A stretch of 64,000 nt of DNA. Source: Haematobia irritans. Its lineage: Eukaryota > Arthropoda > Insecta > Diptera > Muscidae. Made by a program: the position numbers and the translations under genes. This document shows positions 12,965-23,900 of this stretch, in pieces. The DNA lies in contig NC_134399.1 in NCBI RefSeq assembly GCF_050003625.1, positions 151,646,473 through 151,710,472 of the forward strand, given 5' to 3'. Below the pieces are notes generated by a model, which searched no databases, was not told where the DNA came from, and saw only the letters and a program-made list of their open reading frames with translations. Every line of letters begins with the position of its first letter. Position 1 is the first letter of the stretch.

Positions 12965-13994
12965 AAGGGTGATACGGTCAAAATTTGGTCAAGGGCGATA
13001 CGGTCAAAATTTGGTCAACGCGTGTAAATCGGTGAAATCGTTTATTTAAAAAATCAAATTAGATTTCTTTTTCAAGTTCAATTAGTATAAAATTCAGGAA
13101 AAATATTCAGTTAGGCTTTCGCTTTTCCAAATCCGAATTGCTGGCCTTCACGCTTGACACCTGCCATCAGATTTTGTACAGCCACCTTGTCCACCTTCTT
13201 CGCTGCTGAAAGCCAGTTTGCCTTGAACTGCTGCTCGTCCTTAGCAGTTTTTTTGGTCTTCTTTAGGTTTCGCTTGACAATAGCCCAGTATTTCTCAATT
13301 GGGCGGAGCTCTGGCGTGTTGGGAGGGTTCTTGTCCTTGGGAACCACCTGCACGTTGTTGGCGGCGTACCACTCCATGGCCCTTTTACCGTAATGGCAAG
13401 ATGCCAAATCCGGCCAAAACAGTACGGAACAACCGTGTTTCTTCAGGAAAGGCAGCAGACGTTTATTCAAACACTCTTTCACGTAAATTTCTTGTTTAAC
13501 AGTCCCGGAAGCTATGAAAATGCTGCTTTTCAAGCCACGGGTACAGATGGCTTGCCAAACCAGATATTTCTTTGCGAACTTTGACAGTTTTATGTGCTTG
13601 AAAATATCTGCTACCTTTCCCCTTCCTTTTGCCGTATAAAACTCCTGTCCCGGAAGCTGCTTGTAGTCGGCTTTGACGTAGGTTTCGTCGTCCATTACCA
13701 CGCAGTCAAACTTCGTCAGCATCATCGTGTACAGCCTCCGGGATCGCGCTTTGGCCGTCGTATTTTGTTTATCATCGCGATTTGGAGTCACTATCTTCCT
13801 GTAAGTCGATAGTTCGGCTCGTTTTTTGGCTCGATGCACGGTTGTAGACGATACACCCAGCTTATTTGCGGCATCTAGGAGCAACATTCTATACACACAC
13901 ACCTTCAAAATGAGGGGTGTTCAGGTTTTTTAAATGCAAAATTGAAAGAAATACGTCAAGTTTATATTGACCAAATTTTGACCGTATCACCCTT
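12965..13994 (-). mobile_element. Tc1/mariner DD37E-type transposon, copy 1
   Basis: TA duplications (12963-12964 and 13995-13996) enclose inverted ends AAGGGTGATACGGTCAAAAT. The left terminal repeat is partly duplicated in tandem (12967-13018), unlike copies 2 and 3. It sits inside twin-hairpin copy B. An internal deletion has removed the region encoding the first DNA-binding segment. Confidence 0.93.
13111..13908 (-). CDS. Tc1-like DD37E transposase, N-terminally truncated, open frame
   Basis: This 265-codon frame encodes a DDE transposase, which would cut and paste its element at TA sites. The second HTH remains (DAANKLGVSSTTVHRAKKR, residues 12-30). The catalytic residues are visible: VVMDDETYV (D73 or D74), FWPDLASCHY (D167) and RPIEKYW (E205), with 37 residues between the last two, hence DD37E. 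Compared with copies 2 and 3, about 230 bp coding for the first HTH is deleted. The deletion joins an upstream leader ATG to DAANKLG and keeps the frame open. The catalytic core looks intact but specific end binding is probably lost. Copies 2 and 3 are more damaged. Confidence 0.85.
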   Translation of the reverse strand: MKVCVYRMLLLDAANKLGVSSTTVHRAKKRAELSTYRKIVTPNRDDKQNTTAKARSRRLYTMMLTKFDCVVMDDETYVKADYKQLPGQEFYTAKGRGKVADIFKHIKLSKFAKKYLVWQAICTRGLKSSIFIASGTVKQEIYVKECLNKRLLPFLKKHGCSVLFWPDLASCHYGKRAMEWYAANNVQVVPKDKNPPNTPELRPIEKYWAIVKRNLKKTKKTAKDEQQFKANWLSAAKKVDKVAVQNLMAGVKREGQQFGFGKAKA

Positions 13995-14253
13995 TATGTA
14001 CTTTATGTGGTCTTAGAGCAAGTTAATATACCCCCATCCTATGGTGGAGGGTATAAAAAAGGGTTTTCCATATAATGACATTTTAAAATGTTCAAATCAA
14101 TTTACTTAGTCTCTTTATGCTAATAAAATTCAATCAATGAAACATTTTCGTAAATATGTTTTCATTCTGACTTTAAGGAACAGTTTCATTGTCTCACTAT
14201 ATCTATGAAAAATTTCCTTGTTTACAATTTCATTAGATTTGCCTGTATGCATA

Positions 14254-15080
14254 CATCCCCAAAAAAAATTATACTTGGATCCAAAGATTATGACCTTCAC
14301 TTAAGGATTTTGGTATTAATTCCGAGCCAAAAATGTGACTACTTTAAAATAAAGCATTTTATCTGCCTTTAAATCTAGGATCAATAAAATTAAAATTAGG
14401 ATACAGATCTCATTTATGGAATGCCAATTTGAAAATCCTAAATATTACGCAGCCTTCAAAGTACATGCTTTTTTACTTCCAAAAAAAAACTTTGAACCAC
14501 AGATGCAAAAACCCCCCAAATTAGTATTGGCCTATAATTGAAGCGTTTTTATCTTAAATCTAAAGATTCTATATATCATTTAATGCATTATTAACTTGAA
14601 TCTAAAAATTCTATATATCATTTAATTGAAGGATGATTTCTTTAAATTAAAAATGTGTTTCGTTACTTCGAAGATCTACGACTTTAACGGGGGCCTAGAT
14701 TTCCAACATTTTCGTCATAAATTTAATGAAATTTTTGAAGCACAGATTATAAATTTTATTTTAATTAAAATTTCATTATTTTAAAGAAATTTGTTGTTAA
14801 TATTGTGTAAATTGCATGTCCTAAAATTTAGATGCCTTTTTATGAGCCTCTATAATTTTTTCGTTGTAGGTCTCGACTCCACCAACAAATATGCGAAATA
14901 TATTATCAAACCCCGATTTTTTCCGTTTTTCGACTATAAACTATAGAGGCTCATAAAAAAACAAACGGCAACCAATCTAGCAAAATCCTGAAATTAATTT
15001 TTTCATCTGATTGAGTAAATTCGCCTGGGATAATTTTTGCGTTGTGTAATCTTCCAAATAATATCAATATTTTTTCAGTG
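14254..15080. mobile_element. CACTG-type MITE, beta subfamily, 827 bp
   Basis: TA borders both sides (14252-14253, 15081-15082). The right end TTTTTTCAGTG is the complement of the family terminus CACTGAAAAAA; the left end has decayed to CATCCCCAAAAAAAA. The interior shares ACTTGGATCCAAAGATT and TTAAGGATTTTGGTATT with the copy at 59650. A short inverted-repeat element is nested at 14837-14959. TA targets and terminal motif suggest Tc1/mariner-type mobilisation. Confidence 0.65.
14837..14959. repeat. short inverted-repeat insert with 18 bp arms
   Basis: TTTTTATGAGCCTCTATA (14837-14854) is perfectly complementary to TATAGAGGCTCATAAAAA (14942-14959), with about 87 bp between. It is absent from the sister beta MITE at 59650-61623, so it is either a tiny MITE or a captured fold-back. 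Confidence 0.6.
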
Positions 15081-15645
15081 TAGATATTAGTATATATATT
15101 TTTTGTATTTTACATAAACCCATTTTTTAAAATATTTTACATTGGTAATAAATATCCAAAATTATGCAAGAGAATCGAAATAAAGTGTCTCACCACAATA
15201 CCTCCCTAATTTCAAACACCTGCGTAGAATCAACACTTCATTTGTCGTTACATGAGTCACTCCTCCTTTTCTTGGTGGCTTGTAAATTTACATTCCACAG
15301 GAATGAATCGTTCATGTGGTATAATGGGGGACTAGGTTGACTTAGTTGTTATGGATGTAGATTTTGTTCAATGTTGTTCTGGTTTTTCAAAGTAAATGCC
15401 ACCACATTAGCTTTTTTATTCCCATAATCCAATAAACTTTTTGGGAGTGACAATGGTTTCACATCATCATCATCATCATTATAAGTACCTTGGTAATGAG
15501 GTGCATATGATACATTGTGGGTGTCACAAGTATAAATTAAATGAAGTAAATGTGTGACCCTTAATATTGCATTTTATATCACGGGATTAGAGAACAAAAC
15601 AAATATTAATGATTAAAATAACGCTTTACTTTTTATTTTTATTAT

Positions 15646-15676
<31 letters not shown>

Positions 15677-16510
15677 TTTCAAAATATTCCCCATTAATAT
15701 CAAACCCCTTTTACATGTATTTGAACCAATTTCCGAAGCTTTTTTTTTAATGTTCTTCTAATAAAAATCATTCCTTCTTTCTCTTTTTACAGGTATGGTG
15801 TGAATCGAAGATTACTAAAATTTAAGATAAACAAGATAAGTATATCTACTATATATTTTCATGAATCGCTCTGGGATTTCTTATACCCTTTAAAATAAAT
15901 GTCCGAAATGTATCGAATATTATGAAACTGTCATGTAATATTCCCCGCTGAACATATAGAAAACATTGAGTTTTACAAAGTTTTTACTTTAAATAAACCA
16001 AAAAGAGACAATATTTTATGACACAAAGTTGTTACATTTTTCGGCTGGTTTATTTTTACATTCCAGCAAAATGTCAAAATCTATCATCCATTCACCGATG
16101 GTGTACTCTACCCTACTTAAAAACTATGACTTTTATTTAGTTTTCTTATTTATCTTCTCTTTTTGGGTAAAGTCTCCAATGCTTGAGACATTGTTCCAAA
16201 AGGTAAAATGTCAAAAGTTTTGTTAGACAAGTTGATCTAAAACTGTTCAACTGTTGCTGAACATTGTACAAATGTTTAGTATCTAACAAAGACACTTCCT
16301 GGGCATTCGAAGGAAAGGAGTCATTCCAATGTAGACATGTTGTGTATTCCTTACACATACCAGCAGTCAAGAAGCTACCTAAGAGACTACAACCTCCATA
16401 TATTCATTCAAATCTAAACGCAAAATAAGATTGTTGTACTTTTTCAAAGGCTTAGGAATGACTATAAGTTACACATTTAAAGATTAAAGCTGAATATATA
16501 AACCACACTG
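15081..16510. other. non-coding DNA with a mariner scrap and a recursive-splice-like site
   Basis: Positions 15684-15760 resemble the minus-strand 3' end of the mariner at 50735-51140 (TATTCCCCATTAA, then GAACCAATTTCCGAAG). A trinucleotide run CATCATCATCATCATCATT lies near 15461. The tract ending TTCTTTCTCTTTTTACAG|GTATGG at 15792 looks like a juxtaposed 3'/5' splice site. Otherwise nothing is recognised. Confidence 0.4.
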
Positions 16511-19086
16511 GGGGCATTTGAAAAAAGCAAATCTATAGAAAAAAAATTTCGCAAAATTTCCTAAAGAAAGAAAATTTGACACAATTTCTTATAGAATGAA
16601 AATTTTGATAACGTTTCCTATAGATAGAAAAATTTCACAAAATGTCCTATAGAAAGAAAATTTTCACAAATTTTTCTAAGAAAAAAAAAATGTTACAAAA
16701 TTTCGTATAGAAAGAATATTTTGACAAAACTTCCTATAGAAAGAAAATTTTGGTTAAATTTCCTAGAGAAAGAAAATTTTGAGAAAATTTCATACGGAAA
16801 GAAAATTTTTACAAAATTTCCTATACAAGGAAATTTAAAAAAAATCCTATATAAAGAAAATTTCGACCAAATTTTCTAAGAAAAAAAAATTACTAAATTT
16901 CCCATAAAAAATTACTTATAGAAAGAAAATGTTTACAAAATTTCCTATAGAAAGAAAATTGTGACAAAATTTCTATAGAAAGAAAATTTTGACAAAATTT
17001 CTATAGAAAGAAATGTTTGACAAAACTTCCTATAGAAGTTTCCTATAGAAAGAAAGTTTTGACAAAATTTCCTAAAGGAAGAAAATTTTGACAAATTTTC
17101 TTATAGAAAGACAATTTTGAAAAAATTTCTTATAGAAAGAAAATTTTGAGCAATTTTCGAATAGAAAGTTTTGATAAAAATATCTACAGAAAGAAAATTT
17201 TGACAAAATTTCCTATAGAAAAAAAATTGTACAAAATTTCCTATAGAAAGAAAATTTTGTCAAAATTTCCTATAGAAAGAAAATTTTGTCAAAATCTCCT
17301 ATAGAAAGAAAATGTTGACAAAATTTCCTATAGAAAGAAAATTTTGACGAAATTTCCTATAGAAAGAAAATGTTGACAAAATTTTCTATAGAAAGAAAAT
17401 TTTCACAAAATTTCTCATAGAAAGAAAATTTTGAAAAATTTTCCTATAGAAAGAAAATTTTGACAAAATTTCCTATAGAAAAGAAAAGTTTGACAAAATT
17501 TTGTATTGAAAGAGCATTTTTACCAAAAACTTATAGAAAGAAAATGTTTACAAAATTTCCTACAGAAAGAAAATTTTGACAAAACTTCGTATAGAAAAAA
17601 AATTTGGCAAAACTTCCTATAGAAAGAAAATTTTGAAAAAATGTCTTATAGAAAGAAAATTTTGAAAAATTTTTTTATAGAAAGAAAATTTTGAAAAATA
17701 TTCGAATAGAAAGAAAAAAATTGTACAAAATTTCCTATAGAAAGAAAATTTTGTCAAAATTTCCTATAGAAAGAAAATTTTGTCAAAATCTCCTATAGAA
17801 AGAAAATGTTGACAAAATTTCCTATAGAAAGAAAATTTTGACGAAATTTCCTATAGAAAGAAAATGTTGACAAAATTTTCTATAGAAAGAAAATTTTCAC
17901 AAAATTTCTCATAGAAAGAAAATTTTGAAAAATTTTCCTATAGAAAGAAAATTTTGACAAAATTTCCTATAGAAAAGAAAAGTTTGACAAAATTTTGTAT
18001 TGAAAGAGCATTTTTACCAAAAACTTATAGAAAGAAAATGTTTACAAAATTTCCTACAGAAAGAAAATTTTGACAAAACTTCGTATAGAAAAAAAAATTG
18101 GCAAAACTTCCTATAGAAAGAAAATTTTGAAAAAATGTCATAGAAAGAAAATTTTGAAAAATTTTTTTATAGAAAGAAAATTTTGAAAAATATTCGAATA
18201 GAAAGAAAGTTGTGATAAAATTTCCTATAGAAAGAAAATTTTGACAAAATTTCCTATAGAAAAAAAAATTGACAAAATTTCCTATTGAAAGAAAATTTTG
18301 ACAAAATTTCCTATAGAAAAAAATTTTTGACAAATGTTTTATATACAGAAAATTTCCTATGCAACAAAAAATTTTACAAAATTTCGTATAGAAAGAAAAT
18401 CTTGACAAAATTTCCTATAGAAAGAAAATTTTGACGAAATTTCTTATAGAAAGAAAATTTTGAAAATATTTCCTATATAAAGAAAATTTTCACAAAATTT
18501 CTCATAGAAAGAAAATTTTGAAAAATTTTCCTATAGAAAAAAAATTTTGACAAAATTGCCTATAGAAAGAAAATTTGGCAAAAATTCCTATAGAAACAAA
18601 ATTTCTTACAGGAAGAACATTTTTAAAGAATTTCTTATCGAAAGAAAATTATGAACAATTTTCGAATAGAAAGAAAATCTTGAAAAAATTTCCTAACAAA
18701 AAAAATTTACAATATAGATAGAAAAATTTCACAAAATGTCCTATAGAAAGAAAATTTTCACAAATTTTTCTAAGAAAAAAAAAATGTTACAAAATTTCGT
18801 ATAGAAAGAATATTTTGACAAAACTTCCTATAGAAAGAAAATTTTGGTTAAATTTCCTAGAGAAAGAAAATTTTGAGAAAATTTCATACGGAAAGAAAAT
18901 TTTGACAAAATTTCCTATACAAGGAAATTTAAAAAAAATCCTATATAAAGAAAATTTCGACCAAATTTTCTAAGAAAAAAAAAAATTACTAAATTTCCCA
19001 TAAAAAATTACTTATAGAAAGAAAATGTTTACAAAATTTCCTATAGAAAGAAAATTGTGACAAAATTTCTATAGAAAGAAAATTTT
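16511..19086. repeat. 29 bp tandem array, block 2a
   Basis: Head-to-tail units with the core GACAAAATTTCCTATAGAAA then GAAAATTTT; this variant has GAAAG where block 1 has GAAAT. Higher-order repeats are plain: 17221-17705 recurs at 17715-18200 (shift about 494 bp), and 16620-17000 recurs from 18715 (shift about 2.1 kb). Open frames such as 18025-18408 are by-products of a 29 bp unit with few stops. Confidence 0.95.
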
Positions 19087-19088
19087 AA

Positions 19089-19608
19089 ATCTAATTATAC
19101 AATTATTATTCGAGCTTTATGGACAGATATAGATTAAGGAACATGGTTAATAGAGCCATTGAAAAGAAAACGCCAGATACAAATCTATACACGCCTGGAC
19201 TGTACATGTTTCGGTTCGGGCGAATGAACCTTTCCACAGCCTTTAGTATAGATCTGGCTGGGAGAGATAACTCAATTTTGGGCCCTTTATGCTAACTCCT
19301 TATGGAGAAAACATTTGGGAAATTTCCTCTTACAAATTGAATCATCTTTTCTCCCACTGTACATCATCTTTTCATATAACTTACAAGTCCCTTAATCTTA
19401 TTTTTATTTCGTTTTGTTACATAGTAATGCAACAACACGAAATTTATTTTTAGAAAGCTAATTTGTTAGAATTCACCTAAGTGGTGAACAGTCGAACAAT
19501 GCTTATTGTTTTTACAGTCAACTACAACATATGACAATTAACAGAAACTGGTTTCCAGGATACAACAACAATTCTAACGCGTACATTAGTCGTGTTTTTC
19601 CTAGTTTT
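19089..19608 (-). repeat. left arm of large palindrome (520 bp)
   Basis: By eye it is the near-perfect reverse complement of 19917-20436. The outermost part (19090-19302) is the complement of a segment also present directly at 19620-19838 and 20218-20436. Confidence 0.85.
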
Positions 19609-19916
19609 TCCTAGTTTTTCTCCATAAGGAGTTAGCATAAAGGGCCCAAAATTGAGTTATCTCTCCCAGCCAGATCTATACTAAAGGCTGTGGAAAGGTT
19701 CATTCGCCCGAACCGAAACATGTACAGTCCAGGCGTGTATAGATTTGTATCTGGCGTTTTCTTTTCAATGGCTCTATTAACCATGTTCCTTAATCTATAT
19801 CTGTCCATAAAGCTCGAATAATAATTGTATAATTAGATATAATGCATTTGGACGTCAATTGCCTGTTTCATTATCAGGCTAACATGAAATATAATAAGCA
19901 ACGATGAGCCCGTCGT

Positions 19917-20436
19917 AAAACTAGGAAAAACACGACTAATGTACGCGTTAGAATTGTTGTTGTATCCTGGAAACCAGTTTCTGTTAATTGTCATATGTTG
20001 TAGTTGACTGTAAAAACAATAAGCATTGTTCGACTGTTCACCACTTAGGTGAATTCTAACAAATTAGCTTTCTAAAAATAAATTTCGTGTTGTTGCATTA
20101 CTATGTAACAAAACGAAATAAAAATAAGATTAAGGGACTTGTAAGTTATATGAAAAGATGATGTACAGTGGGAGAAAAGATGATTCAATTTGTAAGAGGA
20201 AATTTCCCAAATGTTTTCTCCATAAGGAGTTAGCATAAAGGGCCCAAAATTGAGTTATCTCTCCCAGCCAGATCTATACTAAAGGCTGTGGAAAGGTTCA
20301 TTCGCCCGAACCGAAACATGTACAGTCCAGGCGTGTATAGATTTGTATCTGGCGTTTTCTTTTCAATGGCTCTATTAACCATGTTCCTTAATCTATATCT
20401 GTCCATAAAGCTCGAATAATAATTGTATAATTAGAT
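19917..20436 (+). repeat. right arm of large palindrome (520 bp)
   Basis: Pairs with 19089-19608. The outer section encodes a short open stretch (near 20258-20415) ending in FSMALLTMFLNLYLSIKLE, a hydrophobic tail that would span a membrane. It is present three times in the insert and I do not recognise it. The 55 bp after the arm also follows the central copy (19839-19893), so the two direct copies are about 275 bp long. Confidence 0.85.
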
Positions 20437-20491
20437 ATAATGCATTTGGACGTCAATTGCCTGTTTCATTATCAGGCTAACATGAAATATA

Positions 20492-23400
20492 AGAAAGAAA
20501 ATTTTGACAAAATTTCTATAGAAAGAAAAGTTTGACAAAACTTCCTATAGAAGTTTCCTATAGAAAGAAAGTTTTGGCAAAATTTCCTAAAGGAAGAAAA
20601 TTTTGACAAATTTTCTTATAGAAAGACAATTTTGAAAAAATTTCTTATAGAAAGAAAATTTTGAGCAATTTTCGAATAGAAAGTTTTGATAAAAATATCT
20701 ACAGAAAGAAAATTTTGACAAAATTTCCTATAGAAAAAAAATTGTACAAAATTTCCTATAGAAAGAAAATTTTGTCAAAATCTCCTATAGAAAGAAAATG
20801 TTGACAAAATTTCCTATAGAAAGAAAATTTTGGCGAAATTTCCTATAGAAAGAAAATGTTGACAAAATTTTCTATAGAAAGAAAATTTTCACAAAATTTC
20901 TCATAGAAAGAAAATTTTGAAAAATTTTCCTATAGAAAGAAAATTTTGACAAAATTTTCCTATAGAAAGAAAATTTTGACAAAATTTCCTATAGAAAAGA
21001 AAAGTTTGACAAAATTTTGTATTGAAAGAGCATTTTTACCAAAAACTTATAGAAAGAAAATGTTTACAAAATTTCCTACAAAAAGAAAATTTTGACAAAA
21101 CTTCATATAGAAAAAAAATTTGGCAAAACTTCCTATAGAAAGAAAATTTTGAAAAAATGTCTTATAGAAAGAAAATTTTGAAAAAATTTCTTATAGAAAT
21201 TCTATAAGACATTTTTTCAAAATTTTCTTTCTATAGGAAGTTTTGCCAAATTTTTTTTCTATACGAAGTTTTGTCAAAATTTTCTTTCTGTAGGAAATTT
21301 TGAAAAAATTTTTTATAGAAAGAAAATTTTGAAAAATATTCGAAAAGAAAGAAAGTTTTGATACAATTTCCTATAGAAAGAAAATTTTGACAAAATTTCC
21401 TATAGAAAAAAAATTGACAAAATTTCCTATTGAAAGAAAATTTTGACAAGATTTCCTATAGAAAAAAATGTTTGACAAATGTTTTATATACAGAAAATTT
21501 CCTATGCAACAAAAAAATTTACAAAATTTCGTATAGAAAGAAAATCTTGACAAAATTTCCTATAGAAAGAAAATCTTGACAAAATTTCCTATAGAAAGAA
21601 AATTTTCACAAAATTTCCTATATAAAGAAAATTTTCACAAAATTTCTCATAGAAAGAAAATTTTGAAAAATTTTCCTATAGAAAAAAAATTTTGACAAAA
21701 TTGCCTATAGAAAGAAAATGTTGACAAAATTTCTTATAGAAAGAAAATTTTGACAAAATTTCCTATAAAAAAGACAAGTTTGACAAAATTTCCTATAGAA
21801 AGAAAATTGTGACAAAATTTCCTATAAAAAAGAAAATTTTGACAAAATTTTTTATTGAAAGAACATTTTTTCCAAAAACTTATAGAAAGAAAATGTTTAC
21901 AAAATTTCCTATAGAAAGAAAATTTGCCAAAACTTCCTATAGAAACAAAATTTCTTATAGGAAGAACATTTTTAAAGAATTTCTTATCGAAAGAAAATTA
22001 TGAACAATTTTCGAATAGAAAGAAAATTTTGACAAAATTTCCTAACAAAAAAAATTTACAAAATTTCTTATAGAAGACAATTTTGACAAAATGTCATATA
22101 GAAAAACAATTGTGAGAAATTTTCGAATAGAAAGAAAGTTTTGATAAAATTTTCTGTAGTAAGAAAATTTTGACAAAATTTCCTATAGAAAAAAAATTGA
22201 CAAAATTTCCTATTGAAAGAAAATTTTGACAAAATTTCCTATAGAAAAAATTTTTGACAAATGTTTTATATAAAAAAAAATTTCCTATGCAACAAAAAAT
22301 TTTACAAAATTTCTTATAGAAAGAAAATTTTGACAAAATTTCCTATAGAAAGAAAATTTTCACAAAATTTCCTATTGGAAGAAAATGTTGACAAATTTTC
22401 CTATAGAAAGAAAATTGTGACAAAATTTCCTATAAAAAAGAAAATTTTGACAAAATTTTTTATTGAAAGAAAATTTTTTTCCAAAAACCTATAGAAAGAA
22501 AATGTTTACAAAATTTCCTATAAAAAGAAAATTTGGCAAAACTACCTATAGAAACAAAATTTCTTATAGGAAGAAAATTTTTAAAAAATTTCTTATCGAA
22601 AGAAAATTATGAAAAATTTTCGAATAGAAAGAAAATTTTTACAAAATTTCCTACCAAAAAAATTTTTACAAAATTTCTTATAGAAGGACAATTTTGAAAA
22701 AATTTAATATAGAAAAACAATAATGAGAAATTGTCGAATAGAAATTTTAGATAAAATTTTCTATAGAAGTTTAGACAAAATTTTCTATAGAAAGAAAATT
22801 TTGACAAAATTTCTAAAATTTCCTATAGAAAAAAAAAATTGACAAAATTTCCTCTTGAAAGAAAATTTTGACAAAATTTCCTATAGAAAACATTTTTTTA
22901 CAAAATTTTCTATAGAAAGAAAATTTTGACAAAATTTCCTATATAAAGAAATTTTTCACAAAATTTCTCATAGAAAGAAAATTTTGCTAAATTTTCCTAT
23001 AAAAAGAAAATGTTGACAAAATTTCTTATAGAAAGAAAATTTTGACAAAATTTCCTATAGAAAGAAAATTTTGACGAAATTTCCTATAGAAAGAAAATTT
23101 TGACAAAATTTCCTATATAAAGAAAATTTTCACAAAAGTTCTCATAGAAAGAAAATTTTGATAAATTTTCCTTTAAAAAGAAAATGTTGACAAAATTTCC
23201 TATAGAAAGAAAATTTTCACAAAAGTTCTCATAGAAAGAAAATTTTGACAAATTTTCCTATAGAAAGAAAATTGTGACAAAATTTCCTATATAAAAGAAA
23301 ATTTTGACAAAACTTCCTATAGAAAGAAAATTTGGCAAAACTTCCTATAGAAACAAAATTTTGACAACATTTCTTATTGGAAGAAAATTTTGAAAAAATT

Positions 23401-23900
23401 TCTTATAGAAAGAAAATATTGAAAAATTTTCGAATAGAAAGAAAGTTTTGATAAAATTTCCTATAGAAAGAAAATTTTGAAAAATTACCTATAGAAAAAA
23501 ATTTTGACAAATTTCTTATATAAAGAAAATTTCCTATACAAAAAAAATTTACAAAATTTCCTATAGAAAGAAAATTTTGGCAAAATTTTCTATAGAAAGA
23601 AAATTAAAAAAAAACTTCCTATAAAAATTTAAAAAAAAAAACTTCCTATAAAAATTAAAAAAAAAAAAACTTTCTATAAAAAGAAAATTTTGACAAAATT
23701 TCCTATAGAAAGAAAATTTTAACAAAATTTCCTTAGAAAGAAAATTTTGAGAAAATTTCTTATAAAAAATTTTTCCACAAAATTTCTTATAAAAAAAATT
23801 GTTGATAAAATTTCCTATAAAAATAAATGTTTGGTAAAATTTCTTATAGAATGAAAATTTTGACATAATTTCCTATAGAATAACAATTTTGTTATATTCC
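20492..23900. repeat. 29 bp tandem array, block 2b
   Basis: Continuation of block 2a after the palindromic insertion, with the same unit and the same higher-order sequence resuming. It decays toward 23900 into units with long A runs. The many short frames on both strands (rich in FYRKFCQNFLSIG) are translations of the repeat, not genes. Confidence 0.95.
21066..21302. repeat. fold-back within the 29 bp array
   Basis: About 100 bp (21066-21165) recurs as its reverse complement at 21200-21302 with roughly 35 bases between. This is the one place in the array where unit orientation flips. Variant bases such as TTTGGCAAAACTTCCTATAG are kept in both arms, so the inversion copied neighbouring units. 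Confidence 0.85.

Larger units (their letters stand above)
11551..14056 (-). mobile_element. twin-hairpin element, copy B (subfamily with E)
   Basis: Left hairpin TTCGGCCAGGCCGAA near 11576 is followed by TGTACCCTCCACC. The right hairpin runs TATACCCCCATCCTATGG to GGTGGAGGGTATAA. Between them are units of about 150 bp with GGTTTATATGGGGGCTATAT and a GACGGACGGACGG tract near 12905. A Tc1-like element is inserted at TA (12963); copy E at about 37800 shows the corresponding sequence without the insertion. Confidence 0.85.
19087..20491. mobile_element. 1.4 kb palindromic insertion within the 29 bp array
   Basis: Comparison with the parallel higher-order copy at 16970-17040 shows a clean insertion. 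The 14 bp AGAAAGAAAATTTT, single there, flanks the insert on both sides here (19073-19086 and 20492-20505), like a target duplication. The insert has two 520 bp inverted arms (19089-19608 and 19917-20436), a 308 bp centre and a 55 bp tail. The centre holds a third copy of the outer 220 bp of the arm. No RT or transposase frame; class unknown. Confidence 0.8.

Noticed and set aside
19620..20491. LTR pair (275 bp direct copies at 19620 and 20218)
   Set aside because: The element's left end is an inverted, not direct, copy, and no LTR-element coding or primer site is visible between them.
18025..23866. Many frames with FYRKFCQNFLSIG-like repeats
   Set aside because: The 29 bp unit has few stops in some frames; period and both-strand occurrence show they are repeat artefacts, not a repeat protein.
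16511..23900. CRISPR-like regular spacing of about 29 bp
   Set aside because: There are no unique spacers, units are directly adjacent, and the context is eukaryotic transposon-rich DNA.
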